From Siphonodentalium dalli (taxonomy: Eukaryota; Mollusca; Scaphopoda; Gadilida; Siphonodentaliidae), in the NCBI GenBank assembly GCA_032622095.1, contig CP136066.1, forward strand, positions 151,294,224 through 151,358,223: 64,000 nucleotides of DNA, given 5' to 3'. A model generated the notes under the pieces. That model ran no database searches. It had not been told where the DNA came from and was given only the letters and a program-made list of their open reading frames with translations. This document shows positions 36,162-49,900 of the stretch, piece after piece (positions within the stretch are counted from its first letter, which is position 1; each line of letters begins with the position of its first letter). The position numbers and the translations under genes were made by a program.

Positions 36162-36839
36162 TTTATTGTCTAATTGACGATTGACCTGCTAAATATCCAA
36201 TCCAGCCAAAACAATGCTAGCACAACTCTTTATCTTATAGCCTGGAAAAAGATGAAGATTTTTTTTCAAACATGGCCTCCAATTTACAACACTGATATAA
36301 CATTGATTGACAAATCACTATGTATTTCAGACGGTTCTAATTTATAACACTGAATTTTATCCATACAACATTGATTGACAAATCACCAAGTGGTTCAGCA
36401 AATTATGAAGATTTTTTCAACCATGCAATGATGAATGATATTCATACAACACTAATATCCATACAACATTGATTGACAAATCACCATGTACATGTACATG
36501 TAATTCAGCCAATTCCAACGATATTTTTCAAACAATGTTTCAAATTTACAACTTGAATAGATTACATCCATTATGAGAAAATGAAACCGATGTACATGTA
36601 GGCTAAAACAACACTGAATAAGAATAATGAAGAAACTATAGCAAAGGACAGAGTAGAAAGATCACAGCAGTTTAGTTTACAACAACAATTTCCCAGGGGT
36701 TTGGGAATTGCTATTGAAAATAATAAAAAAAATTCTAATTTTAACTACAATTATATAATTTCAAAGTTGACAACATAAATTTCACTTATATTTAACTATT
36801 AAATATATACAACATCTAACATCATATACTTCAACTCAC

Positions 36840-36935
36840 CCAGAAATGGCACCTTCTGATCGGTCGAGAGCTCTGACTTATATTGTATAGTGTTGTGATA
36901 AATTAGCACAACACTATAACAAACTCGCATTTGAG
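36840..36935 (-). other. Possible 5'UTR exon of the PHF10 ortholog
   Basis: On the minus strand a good donor (TTCTGG followed by GTGAGT) occurs at 36839-36834. The matching acceptor TATTTAG lies just upstream of the first coding ATG (exon start 36188). An untranslated first exon ending at 36840 would therefore splice neatly. The 5' boundary is a guess, no core promoter was recognised, and the region abuts an inverted repeat (36945-37380). Confidence 0.3.
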
Positions 36936-36944
36936 AAGCAATGA

Positions 36945-37380
36945 ACAGAGGTCCACATCTCGAGAAAATATATAGGGAAATGTATCCACCAATTTACTAA
37001 GGCGTGTCCAAGTGAAATCACAAAATTACTATGAACACTTTTGAAGTCGCTTCAGAAGAAGTTAATAAAAATCAACTACAACTTGTTTTACTGAGCTAAA
37101 TTATGATTATTCCCTTGCCGATAAACAATTTAAGAAAAACATAAATGTCACCGAAATCTTTTAGTTCAATAAACCAAATCCTGTAGTATTTAAGTTTTGA
37201 ATGCATAAAAGACCTGAAAGAGAATCGCAAAGTGAATTAAAAGAAGGTTGCTGCTTCGCAAGTTGACGTCGTTCCTGAGAAAAAAGATTTCATAGTAATG
37301 TTTTTTCTTTCTCTTGGACACGCCTTCGTAAATTGGTGGATACATCTCTGCATATACTTTCTTGAGTTGGGGGCCTCTGT
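36945..37380. repeat. Inverted repeat between the two genes
   Basis: Arms of about 100 bp at 36945-37046 and 37278-37380 are roughly 80 percent identical in inverted orientation; the shared core is ATGTATCCACCAATTTAC. A spacer of about 230 bp separates them. It is probably an old foldback element. The short minus-strand open frame in the right arm (GVSKRKKKHYYE) reads through the arm and is not supported as a gene. Confidence 0.7.
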
Positions 37381-37620
37381 TAATAGTTTTTTGCATTCGA
37401 GTTTTATATAGTATTCTGGGTGAGGTGAAAAATACTGATGTAGTCAACTCTAAGCCATGCACTATTTAAGTGTCAGAACATTTGAGAGGATTTCGAAAGT
37501 CAATTGAATTCAGTAAATGCCATAATCATCTATCAGAATCTACCAGTAATAATATTGATGAACTTTGATATAAATTTCTGAGCAATCTAATGGGAACTAA
37601 AATTCTAATTCAGCTCATGA

Positions 37621-37626
37621 TTTAAT
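37621..37626 (-). other. Possible polyadenylation signal of the giant repeat gene
   Basis: ATTAAA on the minus strand, about 280 bases below the stop codon at 37906. No AATAAA was seen between stop and this site. The placement suits a short 3'UTR, but the hexamer is common in AT-rich DNA. Confidence 0.25.
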
Positions 37627-37905
37627 TCTTTATCTAATATTAAAAAATAGATGCATCTAGAAGCATAGTTAACAGGACATATTTAAAAATTGCACTGATG
37701 TCACATTTCAATTTCACATTTGGAAAAAAAAAAAAAATTGGAATTTCACCCAAATAATGTTCATGACCATTCTTTGCAAAGAAAGCCAATGATTATCATA
37801 ATAATTTGTCTCAACAGAAATTTCTTCATGATCAAATAACAAAATTCATATTTGTTATTCTTCTTGCATCAATATTGAAGTTTTTTGGAAAAAAAATATT
37901 GAATC

Positions 37906-40900
37906 TTAATTATGACCCGTTGCTGAACTTGGATGCTCATCGGATATTTGAATTTCACAACACAATCTTGGTAGCATCTCATCAACTAGATCATTTATCA
38001 ATTCTCCGTCAGATTCCTCCGATACAACATCACTATTGCCATCTGCTTCTGATAAAACCTGGCTTAGAACTCTATTTTGAACAGCATTGTCAACCAAATT
38101 AAAAGCTTTAGTCTCCCTGAAATACATTTCTACAGTAGATTTATTGACATTGGAGTCTTCTGATCCAGCATCAAGTTGTCTCTGAAGAATATAATTTGAA
38201 TCATCAGAAAAACTGGACCCTGTCACACTGCACACATCTTGCTCTTGAACATTGTCAATTCTTATGTCAGCAGAACCGTTTTCAGCCACATGTGACTCAG
38301 TGGAGGAACAATTATATATTACTGCATGCAATGCGCCTGTACTTTCCTCCACAAATTCTGTTGAATCAATAATGTTCTCAACAAAGAAATGTTTCGCAGA
38401 ATGTTCAACTTCAAAATCTTGATTCTTATATTTATTCAAGATACTATTCATCCCTTCTCGTGCAGCATACTGGGGTGGTTCATTCAGTTCATACATGTAT
38501 TTGTCTTCTCTTTCATCAGGTTTCTTTAGTTTTTCTCTTTCAAGTTCAGAATGTTCATACATTTCTTGCTCATCATGCTGGAATGAAGCATTTGAATCAG
38601 ACATCTCTAATCTTTCATCACTTTGAGGAAAATCAACAAGTTCAGATAACTCGCTTCCTGGTTGAGGTGGTTTGATGGACATCGTTTCTGACATTTCTTC
38701 CTTTTCATCGAGTTGAAGTGGTTCATCCGGTTCGTACATTTCTTCCTTTTCATCGAGTTGAAGTGGTTCATCCGGTTCGTACATTTCTTCCTTTTCATCG
38801 AGTTGAACTGGTTCATCCGGTTCGTACATTTCTTCCTTTTCATCGAGTTGAACTGGTTCATCCGGTTCGTACATTTCTTCCTTTTCATCGAGTTGAACTG
38901 GTTCATCCGGTTCGTACATTTCTTCCTTTTCATCGAGTTGAACTGGTTCATCCGGTTCGTACATTTCTTCCCTTTCATCGAGTTGAACTGGTTCATCCGG
39001 TTCGTACATTTCTTCCTTTTCATCGAGTTGAAGTGGTTCATCCGGTTCGTACATTTCTTCCTTTTCATCGATTTGAAGCGGTTCATGCGGTTCGAACATC
39101 TCTTCCTTTGTGTCGAGTTGAGGTAGTTGACACATTTGTTCATCAAGTTGAGGTGGTTCAACCGATTCAGACATTTTGCCTTCATCAAATTCAATTGGTT
39201 CATCTGGTTCAGATATTTCTTCCCTTTCATTAAATCGAGAACTTTCATCTAGCTCATCCACGTCAACCTTTTCATTGAGTTGATGTGGTTCATCATCTCC
39301 CGTAATTTCATCCCAGTTTTTAAGATGTGTGCATTGAACCACTTCGAACAATACTGCTTCTTGAGGCAGTCGATCAAGGTCAACTATTTCTTCTATTTCA
39401 GCCACTTCTTCTCTTTCATCAAGTTGAGGCAATTCATTCAGTTGAGATATTTTTTCCCTTTTATCAAGTTGAGGTGGTTCAACCGATTCAGATTCGTCCA
39501 GATCAGACATTTCTCTTTCATCAAGTAAAATTGGTTCGTGTGATTCTGTCATTTCTTCACTTCTGTTAAGTTGAGGTGATTCAACCGGTTCATCTGATTC
39601 AGATATTTCTTCTTTTTCAACAATCTGAGTTAATTCATCTGGGTCGGATACTTCTCTTTTATCGTTCCGGTCAAACATTTCTTCTCTTTTATAAAATTGA
39701 GGTGGTTCATTCAGTTGTGATATCTCTTCTCTTTCAACAAGTTTCAATAAGTTTTCTATTTCAATTTGAGGTGGTTCCACAAGTTGAGACATTTCACGTT
39801 GAGGTGGTTCAACCAATTCAGAGTCATTCATTACACACATTTCTCTTTTATCAAGTTGAATTTGTTCATCAACTCCAGTGATTTCATTGCTTTCTTCAAA
39901 ATGTGAGCACTGATCCAATACAAACATAACTGCTTCATTCTCACCTTGAGGCCATGGATCCAGGTCAACTATTTCTTCCCTTCCAGCCACTTCTTTCATT
40001 TTTTCAACAAGTTGAGGTGATTCATTCAGTTGAAATATTTCTACCCTTTCATCAAGTTGAGGTGGTTCAACCGTTTCAAACATATCGCTTTCATCAACTT
40101 GAGGTGGTTCTACCAGTTCAGAATTGTCCAGTTCAGACATTTCTCTTCCATGAAATAGAATTGGTTGATCTTGATCAAACATTTCTTCTCTTCCATTAAG
40201 TTGAGGTGATTCAACCGGTTCATCGGATTCAGATATTTCTTCTTTTTCAACAATCTCAGGTAATTCATCTGGGTCGGATACTTCTCTTTTATTGTTCCAG
40301 TCAAACGTTTCTTCTCTTTCACCAAGATTCATAAATTGAGGTACATGCAGTTCAACTGATTCAGATATTGCTTCCCTGTCATCAAGCTGATGCAGTTCAT
40401 TTGATTCAGACATTTCTTCACTTGGATCAGATTTAGGAGGCTTATCCGTTTTGGAAATTCCATCGTTTCCATCAAGTTGAACCGATTCAACTAGTTGATA
40501 TGGTTCTATCATTTCATCAAGTTGAGGACTTAATTCATTCGGTTCGGATAATTCTTTTTCACTAAGTTGAGGTAGTTCAACTGATTCAAACTTTTCCCTG
40601 TCGTCATGTTGAGGTGGGTCATTTGGATCAAACATTTCTCTATCCTCAAATGGAATCCAATCATCAGACATTACTTCCAATTCCTCAAGCTGAAGTAGGT
40701 AATTTGATTCAGGAAGAGCATCCCTTTCATCAAGATCAAGTGGTTCGAACAATTCTCTTTCCTCAAGTTGAGGTAGCTCATTAAGTTGAGACATTTCTTC
40801 TTCATCAAGTTGATGTGCTTCATCCAGTTCCAATATTTCTTTCCCCTCAAGTTGAGTTCTTTCATCAGACATTTCTTCCCTCTCCTGCATTATTTCAACT

Positions 40901-43900
40901 GATGCAGTTATTTCTTCAAATTCTTCAACTGGTTTACTCAGTTCAGATATTACTCTACTACCAAGTCCACGGGATTTATCTGGTTTGGATAATTCTCTTT
41001 CCTCAAATTGATTCCTTCCATCAGACATTTCTTCCAATGCTTCAAGTGTTTCATTCGATTCAGGAATATCTTCACTTTCAGATTTCGGTGGCTCATCCAA
41101 TTGAAACATTTCTTCTCGTTCATCAAGTTGGGGTGGTTCATCAAGTTGAAACAATTCTCGTTCATGGAGATGATGTGCTTTATCAAGTTGAAACAATTCC
41201 CTTTTGATGAGTTGAGATGGTTCATCTAGTTTGGATAATTCTTCTTCATCAGGTTGAGTTTGTTCAACTGTTTCAGATATGTCTTCTCCATCAAGTTGAT
41301 GTGATTCATCCAGTTGAAATATTTCTTCTTCTTGATGTGGATCATATGGTTCGGCTATTTCTTCTACATCAGATTCAGGAGGTTCATTTGTTTGAGACAA
41401 TTTTTCCATTAATTTGTCTGATATGGATATTTTTTCCAATTCTTCAAGTAGTTCATATGTTTCAGGAATGTCTTTCCTTTCTTCATCTTGATGTTTTTGA
41501 TACGGTTCAGATATTTCATCTCTTTCCTCAAATTTATTTAGTTCAAGTTGTTGAGTTCCTATTTTTTCAAAAAATTTATCTGGTTCATCTGATTCTGGAA
41601 TATCTTCCCTTTCCTCCAGTTGAGGCAGTTCAACTGGTTTAAACATTTCTCTGTCATCATGTTGAGGTGGGTCATCTGAATCGGACATTTCTCTATCCTC
41701 AAATTGAATACTTTCATCAGATATTTCTTCTATATATTTCTCAAGCTGCAGTGGTTCATTTGATTCGGACATTTCATCAGATTTATGTGGTTTATCTGGG
41801 TCAAACAATTTTTCTCTTCCATCAAGTTGAGGAGGTTCATCCGGTTGAAACAATTCCCTTTTGTCAAGTTGAGACGGTTCATCCGGTTGAGACATTTCTG
41901 TTTCATCAAACTGAGTCCTTTCATCAGACATTTCTTCTCTCTCATGAGTGATTTCACCTGGTACTAATATTTCTACTGATATTTCTTCCATTTGTTCAAT
42001 TTCAAGTATTTCCTTTGAATTGGAAATTTCCCTAACATAATGTTCAGAGGATTCTTCCAGTTCGGACATTTTCCTTCCATCAAGTTCAGGTAGTTCAACA
42101 GCTTCAGAAATTTCTGTTTCATCAAGTTGAGGTGGTTCAACTGGTTGCGACATTTCTTCCCTTTTATCGAGTTCAGGTGTTTCCGATATTTCACCATGTC
42201 CATGGTGAGACGTTTCACTTTCTTCAAATTGAGTCCTTCCATCCAACATTTCTTCCTTTTCGCCAGTTATTTCACCTGATGCAGTTATTTCTTCCAATTC
42301 TTCAAGTTTTTTATTTGATTGAGGAATTTCTTCACTTTCAGCTGATGGAAACACAGGTTGAGCTTGTACATCTGTTTCAGATACTTCATCTATTTCATTG
42401 AGTTGAACTGATTCATCTATTTTTGATTTTTCTTCTCCATCAGGTTGAGGTGGTTCATCCAGTTCAGACATTTCTCTTTCAACTTGATGTGAATCATTTG
42501 GTTGAAATATATCTTCTTCCTGAGGTGAATCATTCAGTTGAGACATTTCTTCCATTTCGTCAAGTTGAGCTGGTTCAAACGCTTCAGAAATTTCTCTTTC
42601 ATCAAGTTGAAGTAGCTCAGTCAGTTCAGAAATGACATCATTTTCAAGTTGAGGCCATTTATCTGTTTGTGACAATTCTTCCCTTTCTTCAAGTTGAAGT
42701 TGTTCATCGGGTCCAGACATTTCTTTTTGAAGTTGAGGGGATAATTCATCTGGTTCAGAAAATCCTCTTTCGTCGAGTTGAGGTGGTTCATCTGGTTCAG
42801 ATGTTGCTCCGTTTTCATCAAGTTGAGGCAATTCATTTGATTCGGACATTTCTTTTTCCTCAAACTGAGTTCTTCCATCAGATATATCTTCTTTTTCATG
42901 AGTCATTTCACCTGATGCGGATATTTCTTCCAATTCTTCAAATGTTTTATTCGATTCAAGAATTTCTTCACTTTCAACAAGTTGAGGTAATAATTCACTT
43001 GATTCAGTTATTTTCGCATATGCATCCTTCTTTTCATGAGAATGAAATGGTTCATATGCCTCCGATATTTTATCATGATACTGTGGGGGTTCATCTGGCC
43101 TGAGTTGAAAGACATCTTTCTTTTCAATATGTGATTCACGTGGTCCAGATATTCCCATCCTCTCACTCGCTAAGCAACTAACATTTACGACGGTATCGAT
43201 CAGGGATTTATGAAAGTCATGTGGAACTTCATTGTCAGTTGGCTGACTTCCAATACAAACTGGAACATCATGTTCTGGAATTTGAGGTCTTAGTTCAGAT
43301 AGAATCTCCCTATCATTGACTAATTCCATACTCCCTTCTGTGTTCAGACCTAAGCTTCTTTCTTTACAAGCATTCTGAGAAGTGTTAACATTCTCTTCTT
43401 CATTATGAGATGGAATATTATTTACAACATCAGCAGTTGATGTGTCAAAACATGCCTCATCGTCACAATGAGTAACCTGATCAACTTCTCCAACAATTAT
43501 AGAATCAACTACATCAACTCTCAAGGGGCTTCGCTCTAAATTCGTACCTGATATAGTATTGTCTGAGTGGGATGCATACTCAGTTGAACGATCTTGGCTA
43601 AGATTCGGATCCAACATCAATGGAACTATATCAGTTATATCTCTACTACTCAGCTGTGACTCATTAGCACTAACTGTGAGTTGATATGAACTACATGTAG
43701 TTGAATCATCATCAACTATTCTTTCAATTGCATGTATAGAATGTCTGATATGAGAAGATTCTTCTAAATTGGCCGAAAACTGAGTATTCAGGGAATCTAC
43801 ATGTTCAACCTCAAAAGGCGAGTCAGACAATTCACATTTTTCCCTTTCAAGTTGATATGGAGCATCTTCTATTCCATCAAGTTGAGGCGATTCTGACATT

Positions 43901-46900
43901 TCAATTTTCAGTTGAGCTGGTTCATATGTTTCATACATTTCTCTTTCGTCAACTTGATGTGGTTCATATATTTCTCGTTCAACGTGTTGGAATGGAGCTT
44001 CTGGGTTGAACTGTTCAAACATTTCTTCTCTTTGTTGAGACATTTCTTCCATTATATCAAGTTTAGGTTCAATTGGTTCATACGGTTCAGACATATCTCT
44101 TTCAAGTTGGAATGTAGCAGGAATTTTCGGTCTTTTATCAAGTTGAAATGAAGCATCCAGATCGAACATTTCTTCTCTGTCGCCGTGATGAGGTGATTCA
44201 TTCGATTCAGACAGTTTTTCCCTTTCAAGTTGAAATAGAGCATCAGGAACGAATATTTCTTCCCTGCCGTCATGTTGAAGTTGTTCAACTGGTTGAGATA
44301 ATTGTCTTTCAAGTTGAGATGGTTTATCCAATTCTGACATTTCTTCTCTTACAAGTTGAAGGCGTTCATCTGGTTCTGATATTTCTCTTTCATGAACTTG
44401 ATGTAGTTTATACACATCTTGCTGGAATAGAGCATCGAAATCAGATATTTCTACTCCTTCCTCACTTTGAGGTAATTTAACAAGTTTAGACAACTCACTT
44501 TCAAGTTGAGGTGGTTCCTCTGATCCTGAATATTCTCTTTCAAGAGTTATTTCATTCGGTCCGAATATTTCCCTTTCATCAAGATTAAGTGGTTCATTCA
44601 GATAAAATAATTCTTTGTCAAGTTGAGACAATTCTTCGCTTTCATCAAGTTGAGGTCGTTCAACTGGTACTGAGATTACATCTCTTTCCTCAAGTTTATG
44701 TGATTCATCTGTATCTTCTTCGTTCGGGTGATGCGGTTGAACCATTTCGGAGATTTCTTCATCAAGGTGATGTGGTTCATCCGGTTCAAACATTTTTATT
44801 TCAAGTTGAGGCAGTTCAGTTGGCCCAGATTGTTCTTCTTCAAATTGAGGTGGTTCATTAAGTTCAGAGAATTCTTCTTCTGGATGAGGTGGTTCAACTG
44901 GTCCTGAACATTCTCTTTCAAGAGGTATTTGATCCAGTTGAGACTTTACTCTTTCATCAAGTTGAGATGGTTCATCTGGTTCAGACAATTCTTCTTTTTC
45001 AAGTTGAGATGCAGCATCCGGATTGAGCAATTCTCTTTCATCAAATTCAGGTGATCCATCCAGTTGAGATATTTCATGAGGTTTAGATATTTCACTTTTC
45101 AGTTGAGCTGGTTCACATATTTCATACATTTCTCTTTCATCAAATTGATGTGGTTCATACATTTCTTCTGGATCAAACTGTTTGAATATTTCTTCTCTTT
45201 CATCAACTTGAGGCGATTCATACCATTCTTTTTCGTTGAGTTGAGATGATCCATCTGGTTGAGATGCTTCTTCCATTTCATCAATTTGAGGTTGTTCATC
45301 TGGTTGAGATATTTCTTGCATTTCATCAAGTTGATGTGGTTGAAATTCTTTTTCATAAAGTTGAGTTTGTTCATCTGGTTTATACATTTCTTGTTCAATA
45401 TGTTGGAATGGAGCAGACATTTCTACTCTTTCCTCGTGTTCAGCTAAATCAAACAGTTCATTTTCAAGTTGAGGTAATTCATCTGGTTCAGCTATTTCTG
45501 TCTTTTCAATGAGTTGAGGTGGTTCATCCGATTCATACAATTCTGCCTTTTCCTCCAGTTGAGGTCGTTCATCCAATTCTGACATTTCTTCCTTCTCCTC
45601 GAGTTGAGGTCGTTCATCCGATTCTGACATTTCGTCCTTTTCATTGAGTTGAAGTGGTTCATCCGATTCATATATTTCTGCCTTTTCATCGAGTTGAGGT
45701 TTTTCGTCCGATTCATACATTTCTACCTTTTCATCGAGTTGAGGTGGTTCATCTGATTCAGACATTTCTACCTTTGCATCGAGTTGAGGTGGTTCACATG
45801 ATTCAGACATTTCTTCTGCCTTTTCATCCAGTTGAGGTGGTTCATCCGATTCAGACATTTCTGACTTTTCATCGAGTTGAGGTCGTTCATCCGATTCAGA
45901 CGTTTCTTCCTTCTCCTCGAGTTGAGGTCGTTCATCCGATTCAAACATTTCTACCTTTGCATAGAGTTGATGCTGTTCATCCGATTCTGACAGTTCTTCC
46001 TCTTCATCGAGTTGAGGTCGTTCATCAGATTCAGACATTTCTACCTTTTCATCGAGTTGAGGTTGTTCGTCCGATTCATACGTTTCTACCTTTTCATCGA
46101 GTTGAGGTGGTTCACTTGATTCAGACATTTCTGACTTTTCATCCAGTTGAGGTGGTTCATCCATTTCAGACATTTCTGACTTTCCATCGAGTTGAGGTCG
46201 TTCATCCGATTCACACGTTTCTTCCTTCTCCTCGAGTTGAGGCCGTTCATTCGATTCATACAATTCTGCCTTTTCCTCGAGTTGAGGTCGTTCATCCGAT
46301 TCAGACATTTCTTCCTTTTCCTTGAGTTGAGGTCGTTCATCCGATTCAAACATTTCTACCTTTTCCTTGAGTTGAGGTCGTTCATCTGATTCTGACATTT
46401 CTGCCTTTTCCATGAGTTGAGATCGTTCATCTGATTCTGACATTTCTGCCTTTTCCTTGAGTTGAGGTCGTTCATCTGATTCTGACATATCTGCCTTTTC
46501 ATCGAGTTGAGGTCGTTCATCCGATTCAGACATTTCTTCCTTTTCCTCGAGTTGAGGTCGTTCATCCGATTCAGACATTTCTTCCTTCTCCTCGAGTTGA
46601 GGTCCTTCATCTGATTCAGACGTTTCTTTCTTCTCCTCGAGTTGAGGTCCTTCATCCAATTCATACATTTCTGCCTTTTCCTCAAGTTGAGGTATTTCAT
46701 CTGATTCTGACATTTCTTCCTTTTCCTTGAGTTGAGGTCGTTCACCTGATTCAGACATTTCTGCCTTTTCATCGAGTTGAGGCTGCTCGCCTGATCCATA
46801 CATTTCTGCTTTTTCATCGACTTGTGGTGGTTCATCCGATTCTGAAATTTCTACCTTTTCATCGAGTTGAGGTCGTTCGTACGATTCAGACATTTCTTCC

Positions 46901-49900
46901 TTCTCCTCGAGTTGAGGTCGTTCATCTGATTCTGACATTTCTTCCTTCTCCTCGAGTTGAGGTCGTTCATCTGATTCTGACATTTCTTCCTTTTCATCGA
47001 GTTGAGGCTGCTCGCCTGATTCAGACATTTCAGCTTTTTCATCGAGTTGAGGTGGTTCATCCGATTCCGAAATTTCTTCCATTCCCTCAAGTTGAGGTTG
47101 TTCAACCGATTCAGACATTTCTACCTTTTCATCGAGTTGAGGTCGTTCGTCCAATTCGGACATTTCTCCCTTTTCCTCGAGTTGAGGTCGTTCGTCCAAT
47201 TCGGACATATCTTCATTTTCATCGAGTTGAGGTCGTTCGTCTGATTCATACATTTCTTCCTCTTCATCGTGTTGAGATCGTTCATCCGGTTCTGATAGTT
47301 CTTCATTTTTCTTGAGTTCACGTGATTCATCCGATTCTGACATTTCTTCCTTCTCATCGAATTGATGTGATTCATCTGACTCACAGATATTTTTATCAGT
47401 TACCACACCAACCAAAGACTGATTTCCTATTTTCTCAGCAACAGTTAATTTTGTGACAACGTGATCTTCAACAAAAATGGTTGTGCTAGCCTGATGAAAA
47501 ACAGTTGTGTGAACATCATCACTAATCATTTTAGGTACAGCTGCAGTATCATGTGCCGAGGGAACTACCTCAGGTGATACAGGACTTGTGTCAGGTTCCA
47601 TGTTATGAGAACAAAGAGTTTCATTCCCAATATCATCAATGAAGGACAGCATGGTTTCATCAAAACCCGATTCTTTACCGATTGACTGCAATGATTCATC
47701 AAACTCAGAACCATGCTCATCTTCTGTACCAATGTTTTCTATTTCTTGGTTTTCAGATGCAAATCTGTTCAGGTCATCACCCTTTTCTGCTATACTCTGC
47801 TGATCCCCAGTTATTTCTGGACATGAGTACATAGCATCGGATACATTTGTCTCATTATCATGAACTGAGGATTGAAAAACCTGTTGGTGACCATCTTTGC
47901 ATGAATGTTCCCTGTAGTCAGGAGAAACACCTATTTCAATTCCTGTTGTTAAGGTTCCATTCAAATGTTCCTGGTGTTCATGAACAATTGTATCACCACC
48001 TGTCAAAGATTCACACTTCATGTTATATTTGAATAATTTTGTCTGATACTCATTGTCATCTGCATCAACCATCCCTTGGACTGTACTCATAGAAGGCAAT
48101 GATTCTTGATAAGCTTCGAGAATATCAATGTCTCTTGAACTGACTGAGGCATCTGATTCTTGACTAATTTCAGGTATAGTAACATCTTCTGTTTCAGGAC
48201 TGCCCATCATCGTATGAAATTCATCATCTGTTACGTCACTCTCCTGATCATTACATGCAAGAGGCGTTGACTGTTCTTGTGGTTCACCGATTTCACTAGA
48301 CCGATCGTCAACTGATAATTCAGGTGAAACACATTTTGTAATTCCTTTCGGTGAGGTCTCATTGAAATTTCTCTGAAGAATGTTAGTGATAGTATCACCC
48401 ACTTCATAAATCTCATGAACTGTATTAACGAAGGGTATTGATTCATGGCTAGCTTCTCGATCATCAATATCCACTCTATTGAATGAGGCCACCAATTCTT
48501 GACTAATTTCAGGTATAGTAATATTTTTTGCTTCAAGACTGTCAATCATCGTATGAAATTCATCATTTGTTATGTCACTCTCCTGATCATTACATGCAAG
48601 AGGTGTTGACTGTTGAGGATCACCAATTTGACTTGACCGATCATCAACAGATGAGTTGTATCTTGCCGACAGTACAAGAGTTTTGTCAAATGAATTATCA
48701 CCTGAAAATTCAATTCCTTCCAAATTGCCTTCAAAAACAGAAGTGGCGTGTTTGAAAGAATTGACTGATTCTCCATTGTTGGGTGATAATGAAGATGACA
48801 CGGCTTCATTACTGCGACTGTCATTCAGATCATTATCCTTCTGTTTATTGGAATCAAATGAATCGAAACCAAACTCATTTCTGGGAGAAGCACAACTGAA
48901 AGAATGATCTCTGCTTGCTGATGCAGATAGATACTCACCATCATTTTGAACATTCGCATCAATGACATTATCAAATTCACAAACTATTTCTGAATTTTCA
49001 ACAAAACCAGCATGTGCATTATTATTCACTACCGGTACCTCATCAGCATCACAAGAAGTGGCAGGTTCGACATTATCCCTGCACAAAACACAAGCCACAG
49101 GAATGTCAGACTCAGAGAATAGAGAGCTGTGTGATGACCAAACACTAACATTACTTTTAGATCTACTAATTAACAATGGTGGGGATGATTCATCAGAACG
49201 AGCAGATGTCACATTATTAATTAAACTGTCAATTTTGTTTGAATCATCATTCATATGAACACCACTGACATCAGCGTTGAAACCACAATAGCTTTCAACC
49301 CAAAGAGGAACAGTGGTTCCAGGCTGTTCGTGAACATAGTTGTCTCCATCCTGAACTAATTCTCCATTACTGAGTGATTGGAAAGGCATTACATCAAGTG
49401 TCTCAATCTGATCAGGAATCTCGTTTTCTAAAAAGTGAGGATGCTCTAACTTATATCGTTCTACACCTTGAGAAATGGTATGCAGTGATGAATCGGAATT
49501 GTCACCTATCAAGATGTGATTTTTTTTATTACCAGTAATAAAGTCAGATGTACTAAAGTCATTATCATTTGACCCTGTAATGACAGACTGGGAGAATGCA
49601 TTGGAAGAAGTTAGAGTTTGTGTCGCAACTAAAGTATTATCTGACACATCTTCTACATCATGTTCTGTTAGAGACAATGTGTTATCAATGTGAGAACGAT
49701 TTTCAACCCCCAATATGGCAAAACTTAAATCTGATTCTTGGGCAACAGAACTGCTGAGAGAAAAGGAGGAGGATTGAAGGATCTCTGATGCTCCAAGAGA
49801 CTGTGAAATTTGTGATACATTAGGAACAAAATCAGCGCTCACCATCTCTACAGAATGTTTAATATCACTGCTTTCTATCACATTCTTTGAACATTCTAAT

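Noticed and set aside
37190-37462. 90-codon minus-strand frame between the two genes
   Set aside because: It runs through one arm of an inverted repeat; the other arm carries disrupting changes and no family was recognised.
38675-39110. CRISPR-like regular repeats
   Set aside because: Units are contiguous with no unique spacers, lie in a coding frame, and the genome is eukaryotic.
38713-39233. Plus-strand open frames of 137 and 171 codons
   Set aside because: They are shadows of the 45-bp minus-strand coding repeat; a unit divisible by three keeps other frames open, and they end where the homogenised patch ends.
45654-47315. Plus-strand open frames of 163-223 codons with hydrophobic repeats
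   Set aside because: Same cause as above, in the N-terminal array; only the minus frame stays open through the non-repetitive flanks.
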